Assembly (NCBI GenBank): GCA_019054805.1
Contig: JAHQIY010000015.1
Span: forward strand, 504,001-568,000
Reading direction: 5' to 3'
DNA from: Brachionus manjavacas
Taxonomy: Eukaryota > Rotifera > Eurotatoria > Ploima > Brachionidae
Length of the DNA stretch: 64,000 nt
A program made the position numbers and the translations under genes. The notes below the pieces were generated by a model. That model did no database searches. It saw only the letters and a list, made by a program, of their open reading frames with translations, and had not been told where the DNA came from. Below, in pieces: positions 34,131-46,816 of the stretch. The first letter of the stretch is position 1. The number at the start of each line of letters is the position of its first letter.

Positions 34131-35086
34131 CTTGAGCAGGTTTTAAAATTTTGAAATGTAAAAATTCACCAAATTCAAATTTTATACGAATTTATTAATG
34201 ATCATTTCAGTTATTTGACATAGTTTGCTTTACATTTTCTTATATTTTTTAATATTCTTTATAAAAAAAGAAGACCTAAATTTTTACCAATATTTATGAA
34301 TCAATTTCTCTTTATTTTTCCATTGGTATTTGGATCAAAATTTCTTTAATATTTATTAATCTCTTAGTATTTAAAATTTATCCGTATCTAATAATCATTT
34401 GATATTATTTAGATAGAATTAATATTTAATCTAAGATAATGATCAACGAAAAAAAGACTATATAAATATTGATAAAACTGGATGTAAAATTAAACATGGT
34501 AAAATTTTTTTAAAAAAATTATTTATTAAAAAGAAAGCTTTTTTTTAATCTTTAGTGTCCCAATTCACAAACCGAAGTATTAAGCATATCAATTTTTAAA
34601 TAAATTAAAAATTTTAACTGAGAAGACTATTACTAAGTAAAGAAATTCGAAATTAGAAGTTTTTTAGATTTAATAAAAAAATCATTAAAAGGCATTAGTT
34701 TTTTCAAAAAAGATCTATTTTATCGCATTAAAATTCTTCAAAGCATGAGTTTTGAAGAATTTTGATTTTTTGGATTCTCAGCTCCTGTTTCTCAATTATT
34801 TTAATTGATCGAGATAAATTTGTATTTATATAAAAAAAAACTTTACTTTTCACAAAGTTATACAAAATCGTTTTAAATGCAATTAAAAATTTTCAAATCG
34901 AAAAGACCAAATTTTTATTTTAAACCTGTTAAATTTATGAACTAGAAAAAAAAACTCCTTTAATTAATTTATTTTAAGCTAAACAAAAGTTAAAGTAATT
35001 TTGATCTTATAAAAAAATTGAAATTTTTTTAAAATTTTTAAATTAATTTAATTACTTTGAAAAAAAATATATAGTTTTTAAAAAAA
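34131..35086. other. Divergent intergenic region SNRPA1 / EXOSC1
   Basis: Should hold both promoters. It is uniformly AT-rich; no TATA or initiator stands out from the background. Confidence 0.4.
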
Positions 35087-35857
35087 ATGGAATCAATAAT
35101 TTCAGAAGATACCTATATACCTGGTGAAAAAATATGTTCGGCAAGTCACGCTCGAAGCGGATACGGCACTTATGTTAGAGATGGCTACATCTATGCATCA
35201 TTGATCGGTCGAGCTAAAATTGAACGCGAATTAAGCACCAAATCAGCCGAAAATAAAACATCACCACAACAAATCACCTCAATGCCAATAATATCTATAA
35301 AAACAATTAGAGAAAATCCAGTTGTTATACCACATATCGGCAGCTTGGTAATAGCTAAGGTAAATTAAAGATAAAAGAAATTAAAAAAAAAAGAGTTAAA
35401 AAATTTTATTAAGATTATTAGCGTAAATCCGCGGTATGCTAAATGTTCAATTTTGTCTGTAAATAACACAATTGTAAAAGAAAAATTTTCTGGACAAATA
35501 AAGTAAGAATCAAAGAATGAAAACTTTTGGAGAAATTTTTTTAATGTCTTCCAAAGCCGTAAGGATGTCCGGGCTACCGAAAAAGATAAAATTGAAATCG
35601 GAAAATCATTCCGTTGTGGTGATGTTATAATTGCTCGAGTTATATCCCTCGGTGATTTGAACTCGTACTTTATGAGCTGTGCCGAAAACGAGCTCGGCGT
35701 TGTAATTGCGCACAGTGAAGCTGGCCACCGAATGATTCCAGTATCTTGGAACGAAATGCAATGTCCTGTCACATTACAAAAAGAATTTCGAAAAGTTGCC
35801 AAGGTCCAGCCTGAATTTATTAATTATGTCGAGTCCAAGAATGAAGAAATGCAATAA
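35087..35857 (+). CDS. EXOSC1: Exosome complex component CSL4
   Basis: S1/CSL4 cap subunit of the RNA exosome, which degrades and trims RNA in nucleus and cytoplasm. Exons 35087-35359, 35414-35502, 35557-35857, introns 54 bp each, 220 residues (human 195). The N-terminal domain has YIPGEKIC and GYGTYVRDGYIYASL; the S1 fold runs through IISVNPRYAKCSIL; RKDVRATEKDKIEI; then GDVIIARVISLGD; C-terminal zinc-ribbon-like part with ENELGVVIAHSEAG and the CNE-type MQCP, ending KEFRKVAKVQPEFI, nearly identical to vertebrate CSL4. The first domain has a Ser/Thr/Gln-rich insert of about 20 residues. Two AATAAA-like signals follow within 40 bp. Confidence 0.95.
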
Positions 35858-35963
35858 TAAACTATTAAAATATTGTTTTTTTTTCAGTTTTAATAAATAA
35901 AGTTAACTTGTTTTATAAGTTATACTTGAATAAAATAATTTTTATTGTATTTAAGTTTTTTAA

Positions 35964-36719
35964 GTGGAAATTTGCGTTGACTCTCTTGAATCAGTGATAA
36001 ATGCTTTTGAAGGAGGCGCAGATCGAGTTGAGCTGTGCTCAAGCTTAAATGAGGGAGGCTTGACGCCAACCCACGGTCTTTTTAAATCGGCCAGAAAATA
36101 TTTGGAAAGAGCGGATGCGGAAAGAAGATTTAAAATTTATTCAATGATCCGGTGCCGTCCGGGAGACTTTAATTACAGTGATCATGAAATGGAAACAATG
36201 GAAGAAGATTTAAAAAAAATGATCGAGTTGGGAACTGACGGAATAGTGTTCGGTGCTTTGGATCCAAATGGAAATGTCGATGAAGTCCTTGTTAAGCAAA
36301 TTTTAAACCAAATACCCAATGGAGTTATTAAAACATTTCACCGGGCCTTTGATGTTTGCTCAAATTGGAAGAAATCTTTTCAGCAGATTGAATTGCTGGG
36401 CTTTGACAAGCTTTTGACTTCAGGGCAAAAAAGTAATGCATATGATGGAAGATGGGTAATAAAAGAATTGGTTAATATTAGTCATGGAGTATCAATTGTT
36501 GCCGGTGCGGGAATTAATAGCAAAAATTTAGAATCTATATTAAAGGAAACAATGGTCAAAGAATTTCATTCTTCATGCCGATCTCTAAGAGAATCAAAAA
36601 TGATCTATCGAAACAATGAAGTTCCCATGGGCTCTTCGGCTTATTACGAATATTCGATTAGCTCAACTGACAAGCAAAAAGTTAAAGAACTTGGAGAAAT
36701 TTTTAAGAGATTTTATTAA
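35964..36719 (+). CDS. CUTC: Copper homeostasis protein CutC homolog; start codon unresolved
   Basis: TIM-barrel protein of the CutC family, implicated in copper handling. An open frame of about 251 residues with family motifs EICVDSLESVINAFEGGADR, ELCSSLNEGGLTPT, YSMIRCRPGDF, GIVFGALDPNG, FHRAFDV, LLTSGQ and VAGAGIN, so the barrel is complete to the stop at 36717. No ATG is available: the frame opens at GTG (35964), exactly where bacterial CutC starts (ME-I-CVDS), and AAG|TG just before EICVD looks like a splice acceptor. There is no ATG between the EXOSC1 stop (35857) and this point. Possibilities are an unseen upstream exon, trans-splicing, non-AUG start or a base error (ATG to GTG). Confidence 0.9.
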   Translation: MEICVDSLESVINAFEGGADRVELCSSLNEGGLTPTHGLFKSARKYLERADAERRFKIYSMIRCRPGDFNYSDHEMETMEEDLKKMIELGTDGIVFGALDPNGNVDEVLVKQILNQIPNGVIKTFHRAFDVCSNWKKSFQQIELLGFDKLLTSGQKSNAYDGRWVIKELVNISHGVSIVAGAGINSKNLESILKETMVKEFHSSCRSLRESKMIYRNNEVPMGSSAYYEYSISSTDKQKVKELGEIFKRFY

Positions 36720-36756
36720 TTTTTTTAATCTATTATTTATTCTAATAAAATTTTTT

Positions 36757-37394
<638 letters not shown>

Positions 37395-38496
37395 CGGGTC
37401 GATTGTTGATTATCGAAGATTAAAATAAAGTTAAATTTGATTTAAATAATGCTTGATTTATAAAGTCACGTGTTTGATGTAATACTTCATTATTTTTTTG
37501 AAATTTTTGTAATTTAAAAATTAATTCTCTTCAAATTCTCTCAAAGTAAAATAAATTGAACAAAATTTCAATTTTTTTTTTAATTTTGTTTAATTATACT
37601 AAATTAATTATAAAAATTGTCAATGATTTCTAATTTAATTAAAAATTTCAATAATTCTTTGATTAATTTTTTTATTTTTGAATTTTTTATTAAAAAGATT
37701 TAAAAAATAATAATAAATAAAATCAGCACTAGAAATATCAATAAAAAAATTCGTTTAATAAAATATTTGAATAATATAATAAAAACAAAAGCTATTTTTT
37801 ATTGTTACGAGTAGAAAATAATTTTCTTTAAAAAAGATGAATGAAAATTTTAAAAATGTAAAACATTTAAGAATAAAGTAAATAAGAATTTTTTTACTTA
37901 AAAATATTAAGAAGTCTTTTCAGATTCATTCAATAGTAATGATGAAAAATTCATCCTATTTACTAATATTATCCTTACTTGATATCAATAATTATTAGAG
38001 TTAAAAAAACTAATTAAATGCTCTTCATTTTAAACTTCAAAAAGAAATTGATTTCTTTAATTTAAAAATAATTAATTAAATTTTCTTAAACCATCATTTA
38101 GATTAGTATTTAAATGATTAAAAAATTAAATTTTCTTTAATTTTTAAAATTTTCATCCTTTTAAAGAATATTATTTTCTTACTTGATTCAAAAAAAATTT
38201 ACTACTCTACCACAGTTTGAATCCTATTTAAAAAAAATTTTGTAATTTTATTTAAAAAAAATAATTATTTAAATTAAAAAATAAAAAACATTAAATTTTG
38301 ATCAATTTTTATTTTAAATAAAGATTCGGCTATAGAAGTATATTTTTTTTCTAAATTGGTCATCGATTGACAATCAATTTTTTGAATTAAAAATAATTTT
38401 TAAAAAGAAAATTAAATTTTATTGAACATCAGAATTCTAAAAGAAGACACAATTTAATTGTTAAACAAATTTAAACAAGAAAATGTCACGAATAAT
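37395..38496. other. Intergenic FDX2 / RAD23
   Basis: Extremely AT-rich, with the FDX2 promoter on the left and the RAD23 3' UTR on the right. No other signal. Confidence 0.4.
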
Positions 38497-39602
38497 TTAA
38501 TCATCGTCGTTTTGCAGCAAAAAATTGGCCGCCAAGTTCTCATTTTTGTCACAGGCAAAATAAGCTTGTATGCACATTGCTTCTGGGAAGCCCAAAGCCT
38601 TCAACTTTAAAAAAAAAACTCAAAAATCAAAAATTTTACTAAACATTTATATACCCTATCTATTGCTTCTCTTTCCTGAGGCGTCACAGTGATATAACTG
38701 GATCCTGGTGGAGCACCACCAGAAGCAGGTGCTGTCCTGCCTCCAGCTCCAGTGCCTGACCCAGTAGTGCCAGTGCCTTCACCTTCCAAAGGCTCATTTA
38801 TCATATTATAAAATTCGTTTTGATTTTCGTTTATCAATTGGAGTAGCTGTGGATTTGTTTGGGCCAATTGCTGGAGCAAAGGTCCCAACAGTGTCGGATT
38901 CTGTTGAATTAAGGTCCTCATTTGGGCAAACTGGGGTTGTGATCTTAGAAAAGAAAGGGGATCTTCTCCAGCAGCAGGAATAGCTCCTTCGCCGGCCATT
39001 TCATCTCCACTGGCTTCCTCGCCCGGTTCACCTTCCTCTACACTTGGTATATTACCTGACAATAAATACTCGACAGCTCGGTCTGGATTGTTAAAGCTTG
39101 CTCTCATAGCAGCCTCAATTTGACTTCTCGGATATCCCATGCTCATCATTTCTTGCACAGAACGCTCGTATTCCTCGCCCATTACTAGTCCTGTATCTCC
39201 GACGCCAGTTCCTGTTTGCGCCGGAGCAACTGGAGCTGGTGCACTCTGAGTAGATGGCTCAGTAGGAGGCGGAACGACTGCAGGAGTTGTGGTAACTGGG
39301 GTGGGAGTCGGAGCTGGTGCTGGGGTTGGGGTTGAAATTGGTGCTGGTGCAGATGATGGTGCGGGGGCAGCTTTTGGTTTAGTTGCAAAGCAAACTATGC
39401 TACTTGTTTCAGTGACATTGTACTCTCCAACTGTCTTGGTGTCTTCCAATACTTTTCCCAGCAAAATCAACTTTTGGTTCTCTACTCTGTAATCATCACC
39501 TTTTTCTTTGAAAATTTTCTCCTTAACTTCTTTTATCGTGTCAGTCGGCTGAATATCGATTTTAAAAGTTAGATTAGATAATGTCTTAAATGTAACTAAC
39601 AT
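38497..39602 (-). CDS. RAD23: UV excision repair protein RAD23 homolog
   Basis: Shuttle factor that carries ubiquitinated cargo to the proteasome and stabilises XPC in nucleotide-excision repair. Exons 38655-39602 and 38497-38604 (intron 50 bp) give 351 residues. Order: ubiquitin-like domain 1-76 ([17 protein letters not shown] ... [15 protein letters not shown]); a Pro/Ala/Thr-rich linker 77-130; UBA1 about 140-185 ([20 protein letters not shown]); a Gly/Glu/Ser linker; XPC-binding STI1-like domain about 210-265 ([32 protein letters not shown]); Gly/Thr-rich linker; UBA2 about 305-347 ([20 protein letters not shown]). This is the complete family architecture. Linker codons are GC-rich compared with neighbours. 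Confidence 0.96.
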
Positions 39603-41694
39603 TTTTTTTTGTATCTATGATTCAAAATTATTTTAAAGATAACAAATTTAAGCTTAATGTGTGTATGAAAGATATTTTTGAATTATGAAATAGTGCACAG
39701 TGATGATTAGGTATTTTTCATTTTCTATAGAATGAATGCAAAAAAAAAAACTATTTCAAAATTAGATTATTTTTAACTTAAGTTTGTTAAAGGCTGGAAC
39801 AAATAAATGCATTATTTTGCTTTTTTTTCTTAAATATTACATTTTATTTTGCTAGTCTAGAATAAGCGTTGTGGAACCAATTTTAGGAAAATTTTCTTAC
39901 TTTTTAATTGCATTGATTTTCAGGTAATTTATTTTATTTTTTTTTAAAAAAAAACATCATGAAAAAGTCTAAAAAAATTATTTAATGATATCAAGTAAAT
40001 TTATTTAAATATTTTTGATAAAAACAAGTACATAGGAGAATATTCGAGAAATTATATTTAATCTTTTTTCATTTTCTCTAACCTATTTATCATCTTTTTA
40101 GGCTGATGAAATAATTTTCTTTAATGTTATAATTTGGTTAAAAAAAATCAGAAATATTTGAAAGTTGGTTTTCATTTTTATTTAATAAGACAAAAAAAAT
40201 TGGATTTCCAAACCAAACGGAAAATTTTAACTTTCATTTGGTTCTGGTTCAATGTGATTTATCTATTTGAAAGTAAAAAAAAAAACAAATTTATTTTCTG
40301 AAATAAATTTTCAATTAAAATATTTAATTAATTATTTAGTATCAATAAATAAGATTGTAAACATTTAAAAGAATTTTACTTAATTCAATTTGGATTTGAT
40401 TCAGGCTTTTCGGAAATAAACTAAGCCATCCATTTCTGTCTCATGCTTGAAAAAAATATGACCGCAAAATGAAAAATGAAAATTAAAAAGATTATCTTTT
40501 TTGAAGTTTTAGATATAAACACAAAAATGTAATAAAAAATATAATAAATATTTTTCAAAATAATTTTTACTTATTAATATTTTTTGGTGATAAAAATTAA
40601 ATCAATTAATTAATTAATAATTATTTATTTTTATTTGGCAAAAAAAAATGAGAACCAACTTTGAAAAGCAGCGAAATTTCACAGCATATTCATTTTTGAA
40701 CGTTAAATTTTAGAGCCGGAATTTTATATTTTAAACGAATATAATGACCATTAAAAAATTAATCAATTTTTTAGTTTTATTGAATAAGAGTTTTAAATTA
40801 ATTGACTCGAAATTCGCCGATCTTAGCAATAATTGATCAAATTTTTTTGATAAATTCATCATCCTTTTAAATCGTGTTTATCAATTTATTTACTATTTAA
40901 AAAAATTAAAAAAATGTTCAAACTTATTGAAGCTTAATCATACTATTTTTTTTTTTTTTTCTTGAACCTTCAACTAGGCAAACATGTGTCTCATGTAACT
41001 CTCTTTTTCAATATATCTCTTTTTATTTTTTTTTTTATTTTATTTTGATATGAATTACTACTTTTTCAGGAGTCTCGATGCTTGGCATAATTGAAAATTG
41101 TTTAGATAATGAAATTTCTATAAATTTGCACAATATTTTTTGTATTTGTTAAAAGCATAACTTAACTTTTAGCATACTCATTGCTGAAAATAAAATTACC
41201 ATATTCCCTTGCCAAGAACCCCTCCACTAAGATCCGAAATTCGGAAAAAAAACTGATAAATGGAAAATAAATTACAAAACGATTAAACGCAGCTTTTTAG
41301 TTTAAACCGAGAAAAAAATATCAAAATTCAGATTTAAAGACAAGGATAAAAATAAATTTAAATAAATTATTTTAAAAATATTTAAAAAATTTTATTCTAA
41401 TAAATAATTAAAATCATTAAAAATTTCTAATCCAAAATCAATTAATTTTGGATTTGAAATGATTAGAAATTGTTTGCGCTTAATTTAAACCGGTGACCGT
41501 CACAGAAAAATGAATTAAAAAAAATATAAATATTTTAAAGTTTGTTTTGTTTCTATTTAAATAAGACAAAAAAATCCAAGTTTTGTTCGAGAGCATGTAA
41601 ATTATTTGAAATTTTTAAACTAAATTTTAAATGAACGTACATTATTATTTTTATTAAATTTGCATGTTTTTGGCAAAAATTAATTTAAAAAAAA
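39603..41694. other. Divergent intergenic region RAD23 / NOL10
   Basis: 2.1 kb of AT-rich sequence with both promoters. No coding frame, RNA gene or transposon remnant recognised. Confidence 0.4.
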
Positions 41695-44600
41695 ATGCAA
41701 GTTATATCCCCAAATAATGTGAAAATTTATAACCTAAGTGCCGGAAAGTCCTTGCCAGATGTAAGAGCCACCTGTCTGGAAATTTTTTCTAATTTTAAAT
41801 TTTAAGTGGATCAGCGACCGCAAGCGTCGCTCATTGATCAAAAAGGACCCTGAGTTACGTGACCGTATTGAATTAATCCAAGACTTTGACATGCCAATAG
41901 TGAGTAACCAGGTGGCTATTTCTCCCGATGGTCAGTACATATTCGCCAGTGGTGTCTACAAGCCGAGAGTTAAATGCTTCGATGTGACCCAATATTCAAT
42001 GAAATTTGAACGATGCTTTGACTCCGAATGCATTAAGTACAAAATTTTATCCGATGACTACTCAAAAGCTGTTTTTTTGCACAACGACAGATATGTCGAG
42101 TTTCATGCCCAATACGGAAAATACTACAAAATCAGAATACCAAAATTTGGCCGAGATTTTGACTATAACTATTCGGCATGTGATTTATACTTAGTAGGTG
42201 CTAGCAACGAGATTTACCGATTTAATCTGGAACAAGGACGTTTTCAGACCAGCTTGAAATCTAACTGCACCGAAGAGAACAACTGCTGTCAGTTTAATCC
42301 TGTTCACGAGCTCTTTGCATGCGGAAATACGGATGGGCTAGTTGAATGCTGGGACCCGCGAGCTCCCAAGCAGATCGGAATTTTAAACTGTGCCATTGAT
42401 TCTGTTTATGAAGATTTGTCAGATAAAAAAGCCAAATGTGCAATCACTGCTCTCAAGTTCAGAGATGGTCTGAATCTTGCTGTTGGAACATCTACTGGAC
42501 ATGTAATTTTTAGCTTTTTTTTTAACCTTTTTCAATTTTAATTAATAATAAGGTTTTTTTTTTAATTGAATTTAAATAATTTTATTCAAATAATTTTAGT
42601 TTAGGATACCTTGATTTTGAATTTTCTATTTTCTTACCGAAGGGCTGATTTTAATTAGTAATTCTTTTAGATACAAACTCAACTGTTAGATCATGTAAAA
42701 TTGATCATTTGAATTACAAGAACTCTAAATAAAAAATGTGAAAGGTTTTTTTATTGATTTTAATTTAAAAATCTAACAGGTATCTAAAGAAATCAAAAGA
42801 TTTATTAAGGAACTAATTCGATTAAGCAAAGTAACAATCGTTGCTAATAAATTAATAGTGATATTAATAGGCTGAGAGATTGGTGATACCTTGGGGAATA
42901 AGACGTCTAAATCCATGTAATATTTTAATCATGCTTTTATTTACTATTTCTTTCTTTAAATGCTGTACTGGCAATTTAATGTTCTTTTATATTTAAATAT
43001 ATTTTACTTTAATATTATTTTTACTTTAAATTTTTACTTAATTTTTTTTAATTTTTTCTTGATTTTTTGATTTTTTTTTAATCTGAAGAAGGTTTAACTC
43101 GGCACAGATAGACGAATAATTAAATACCAACTATTACATAATCTAATAAAGATACTTTTTTCTTTTTTGGTTAAAATTTTAAAAAATTAACTTTTTTTAA
43201 ATGAAAATATCTATCTAAGATAAAAAGGAAAAAACATTTACATTTAAAGGAAAGAACTATTAGTTAAAATTCGCGTATAATATTTTTAAATAACAATAAT
43301 ATGCAATTTAAAAACTAAAATACTCAATTAGGAACAAAACATTTTAGTTTTTTTTTGTAATTAATGTCAATTACTTTTAAATTGATCACTATTTTAATTT
43401 ATTAATACATAATTGATTGAAAAGAAACTCTTATACAATCAAAAAAACTTAAATTTTTTATTAATTAATCCTATAATGTTCAAAAAAATATAAACCAATG
43501 TAGCCTTATCTCTAGTTCCATATAGTTAATCGAATAAATAAATAAATCTTCAAAATGACTCGGGAATTTAAAAAAAAGGCCTGTAATTGAAGAAATTCCT
43601 AGTAACATATCTCAAGATCAGGCCTTTGAAGCTAATACTAAAGGAAAAAACTAGAGGAAAAGGTAAATGTTATTTTCCTTCTTGAAGTTTTCGCTTCTTG
43701 GAGGAAGCTAAAAAATTCCTCGATAGAGAATTTGATTTTTTTGCCCTTAAAAAATATATTTTGTTTTTATTTTTAATTTTTTGTTCTATTTATATAATTA
43801 GTACTATATATTTCTTAAAAAAAGTAATGAATAAAAAATTTTGTTCCAAATTCAGTATTTTAGTTTTTTTTTTTTTGCATAAAATAAACCAAGGTAATAA
43901 TTATATGCCGTTAGAATTAAGATTAGTAATTAAACGATTTTTTTTATTTTATGCCAATTTAATTATTTATATGACGGGTTAATATGCATTCAGATAAAAA
44001 TGACATCTTTCTTGTGAACAATTTCAATTTCAAAGTTCAATTTATTTAAAATTGTCAAAATTTTTTACTCTACCTTTTGCTAGTAAAAAAAACCTTGATG
44101 AATTTATTAGCAAGCAAATTCGTACAGTAAAATTTTTTGAATCTTGAATAAGTTTTTCTTAATATTCTTATTTGATATCATAATCTAATCAAAATAACAC
44201 AGTTCCTTTAATTTGGATTGGAACTTTGACTAAGTCCGAAAAAGATTGGGATACTTTTATGTCAATTCTATACTAATTCTCGATTTTACAAGAAAAGAGC
44301 TTGTAGCCTTTTCAATTTAAAATTCTATACAAATTTAATGTTGATATTGATAACATAGTATTCACAAAAGTATTCATAAATGTATAACTTCAGAAGCCAT
44401 CTAAACTAAGTATTGGCGGCTGATCTGAATCAAAAAATGGTGTAAAGGCACATTGCACCATTTTTATTTCATAAATTAATATTATAAATGCTTATTTTTT
44501 TTTCTAAGAAGCACATTTTCTTATTTTCACAATTTATTATAAACTATTAAATAAAAAATCAATCTTTGGGTAACTTGAAGGGTTTTGAATGTAGACTCCA

Positions 44601-46540
44601 AAGAAAAAAAAATTAAATTTGATAGATTATTTCAAAATAGAATGCTTGTCTACTATGAAACTTGAAAATTAATGATCAAAAATATAGTTAAACAATATTT
44701 TGGTTTTTCTTTGGTCATAGTTTAGAAAATTAGAATTTATTGATTCTTAAAACATTAACTTGGACTTAATTGACAAAAAAATTTAAAAAAAGTATTCTAA
44801 GAAAATCCACTTGAATTTAGCAATCAAGTGGATAAAATCTTTAAGACAAATTATTGGAATTTTTTAGGTATTTTATAATGGTAACTTTAATTGATGTTTT
44901 TTGTTTAATTTAAATTAAATTTTTAGATTTTACAAATTTTCAAAAAATACTAATAATAAATTTTGATTAATGATTTAATGATTAAACTAGAAAACTATAT
45001 CGACAAATATTTTAATAAAAAAAATTAAAATTTTGGAGGAAAAATCATTTTGTGGTTTTTTAATATTAAATTAATCTTAAATTAAAATATTATTTTTTTT
45101 CTTTTTTTTTTCAATTTTTGGAATAATAAGAAAAGCGTCAAAAAATTCCAAATAATCTAAATTAATAATCTGATTTTCAAGATTCTTCTATATGACATAC
45201 GCTCAAATCGTCCATTACTGGTAAAAGATCATAGATTTGAGTTACCTATCAAAGACATCGAGTGGCACAAGGAAAGCGATTTGATATTTTCAATAGACAA
45301 ACGAGTTTGTAAAATATGGGACCGTCACACAGGCAAACCCTACACCTCTATCGAGCCTGGAACCGGACTGAACAATTTATGCCTTGTACCGAACAGTGGT
45401 ATGCTATTTATGGCAAACGAATCTCCCAAAATACAAGTCTATTATATTCCATCTATCGGACCAGCTCCCAAATGGTGCTCGTTCTTGGACAACCTGACCG
45501 AAGAGCTTGAATCTAACCCGACCAGCACAGTCTATGATGATTACAAATTCCTAACCAAGCAAGAGCTCGAAACTCTTGGTCTGGACAACCTAATTGGCAC
45601 AAATGTCCTGCGAGCCTACATGCATGGTTACTTTATCGATATCAGACTTTACAAAAAAGCCAAATTAATCAACGAACCGTTTAACTTTGATGAGTTCAAG
45701 AAGAAAAAGATTAAAGAAAAACTTGAAAAAGAAAGAGAAAACAGGGTCAAGATTCAGCGAAAATTACCACTTGTAAATACCGAGCTTGCCAAGAGAATAA
45801 TCGAGGAGTGTGATGAGTTAAAATCAAAGGTGAAAAGCAAAAAGCCATTATTCAATCCATTGGAAGATAAGCGTTTTGCTGAATTATTCACTGATCCAAA
45901 TTACCAAATAGACATGAATTCCGAGGAATATAAACTGTTGAATCCAGTTGTTCAAAAAGTAAATGAGAAAAAATTAAAGAAGAAAGTGGTTGAAAATGTG
46001 GCTGCATCTGAAGAGAGTGACGTGGAGCAGGAGAGCATGTCGGAGGATAGCAATGATTCCGGTTCGGAGAGCTCATCAGATGACGAACATCAGTGGAAAC
46101 AAAGTGTCAAAGAACAATATAAACAAATTCAGCAAGAAAAGCGTTTAAAGGAAAAGATGGAACGCAAAAAGCAAGACAATGTTAAACAGCCTAAATTTTA
46201 CGAACTCAAGGATGGAATGGACTTATACTCAGGCAATTCGCGTAACAAAGATACTAACGATATAATAAAAAATGAAAAAATGAAACGCTTGCCAATGGCA
46301 AATCGTATTCAATATTTGAATAACAAAAACAAAGATAAATCAAAAGATGATGAATTGGTGTTCAGAAGTGATTCGCTAGGTAATAAACAAATGACGTTTT
46401 TGAGTAAAAAAGCCAGAAGAAATCAAGATGAAGATAGAAAAATAATGCAGCATCATTTGGAGCGCAAAAATATTCGAAGATCAGCCGGAAAAATTACTAA
46501 AACACTTAAAAAAAAGTCACAATTTTTCAAAAAAAAATAA
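41695..46540 (+). CDS. NOL10: Nucleolar protein 10 (NOL10 / yeast Enp2 family)
   Basis: WD-repeat protein of the 90S pre-ribosome (SSU processome), acting in 18S rRNA maturation. Exons 41695-41760, 41807-42502, 45182-46540 give 706 residues (human 688). MQVISPNNVKIYNLSAGKSL starts the propeller; RIELIQDFDMP, DDYSKAVFLHNDRY, YYKIRIPKFGRDF, VECWDPR and LLYDIRSNRPLLVKDH follow. After the propeller come the diagnostic GPAPKWCSFLDNLTEELE, TVYDDYKFLT and LRAYMHGYF, then a charged coiled region, an acidic Ser/Glu patch (about residues 505-530) and a basic tail ending RRSAGKITKT...KKK, typical of nucleolar targeting. Intron 1 is 46 bp, intron 2 is 2.68 kb. AATAAA follows the stop. Confidence 0.96.
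42503..45181. other. NOL10 intron 2, unusually long
   Basis: The longest intron in the window. It contains a possible LINE 3' tail at about 43082-43130 (TCTGAAGAAGG... then A/T-rich) and frames of low complexity (94 codons at 43698-43982) with no family match. No nested gene is supported. Confidence 0.4.
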
Positions 46541-46736
46541 ACTTTAAATAAAAATATATTTTATTTTAATTTAATTATTTTTTTAATTTACAGAATTCAA
46601 ATATTTAAAGCCACTAATTTATCAAGGAGACAGAATAAATTAAATTATTTTTATTCAAAATTATTTGAGTCATCAATTGTTTTAATCACGACTACCAAGA
46701 AGTTTTGAAATTCAGTAAAAATAAAAATTAAAAATT

Positions 46737-46816
46737 TGATAGCGGTGGGATTCGAACCCACGCCTGTTACGACTGGTGCCTAAAACCAGCGCCTTAGACC
46801 ACTCGGCCACGCTACC
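46737..46816 (-). tRNA. tRNA-Leu(UAG)
   Basis: 80 nt: acceptor GGTAGCG pairs with CGCTATC, discriminator A; D-arm GGCCGAGTGGTCTAAGGC; anticodon stem CTGGT/ACCAG with loop TTTAGGC, anticodon TAG; long variable arm as in class II tRNAs; T arm GTGGG-TTCGAAT-CCCAC. The A-box and B-box promoters are inside the gene. No intron. Identical to the copy at 48878-48957. Confidence 0.96.

Noticed and set aside
39289..39492. Gly/Ala-rich plus-strand ORF and Gln/Leu/His-rich minus-strand ORF within RAD23
   Set aside because: Frame-shifted readings of the Pro/Ala/Thr linker of RAD23.
43698..43982. 94-codon hydrophobic ORF in NOL10 intron 2
   Set aside because: Long F/L/I/K runs from poly-T and poly-A stretches, no start context, no family; typical of AT-rich intron noise.
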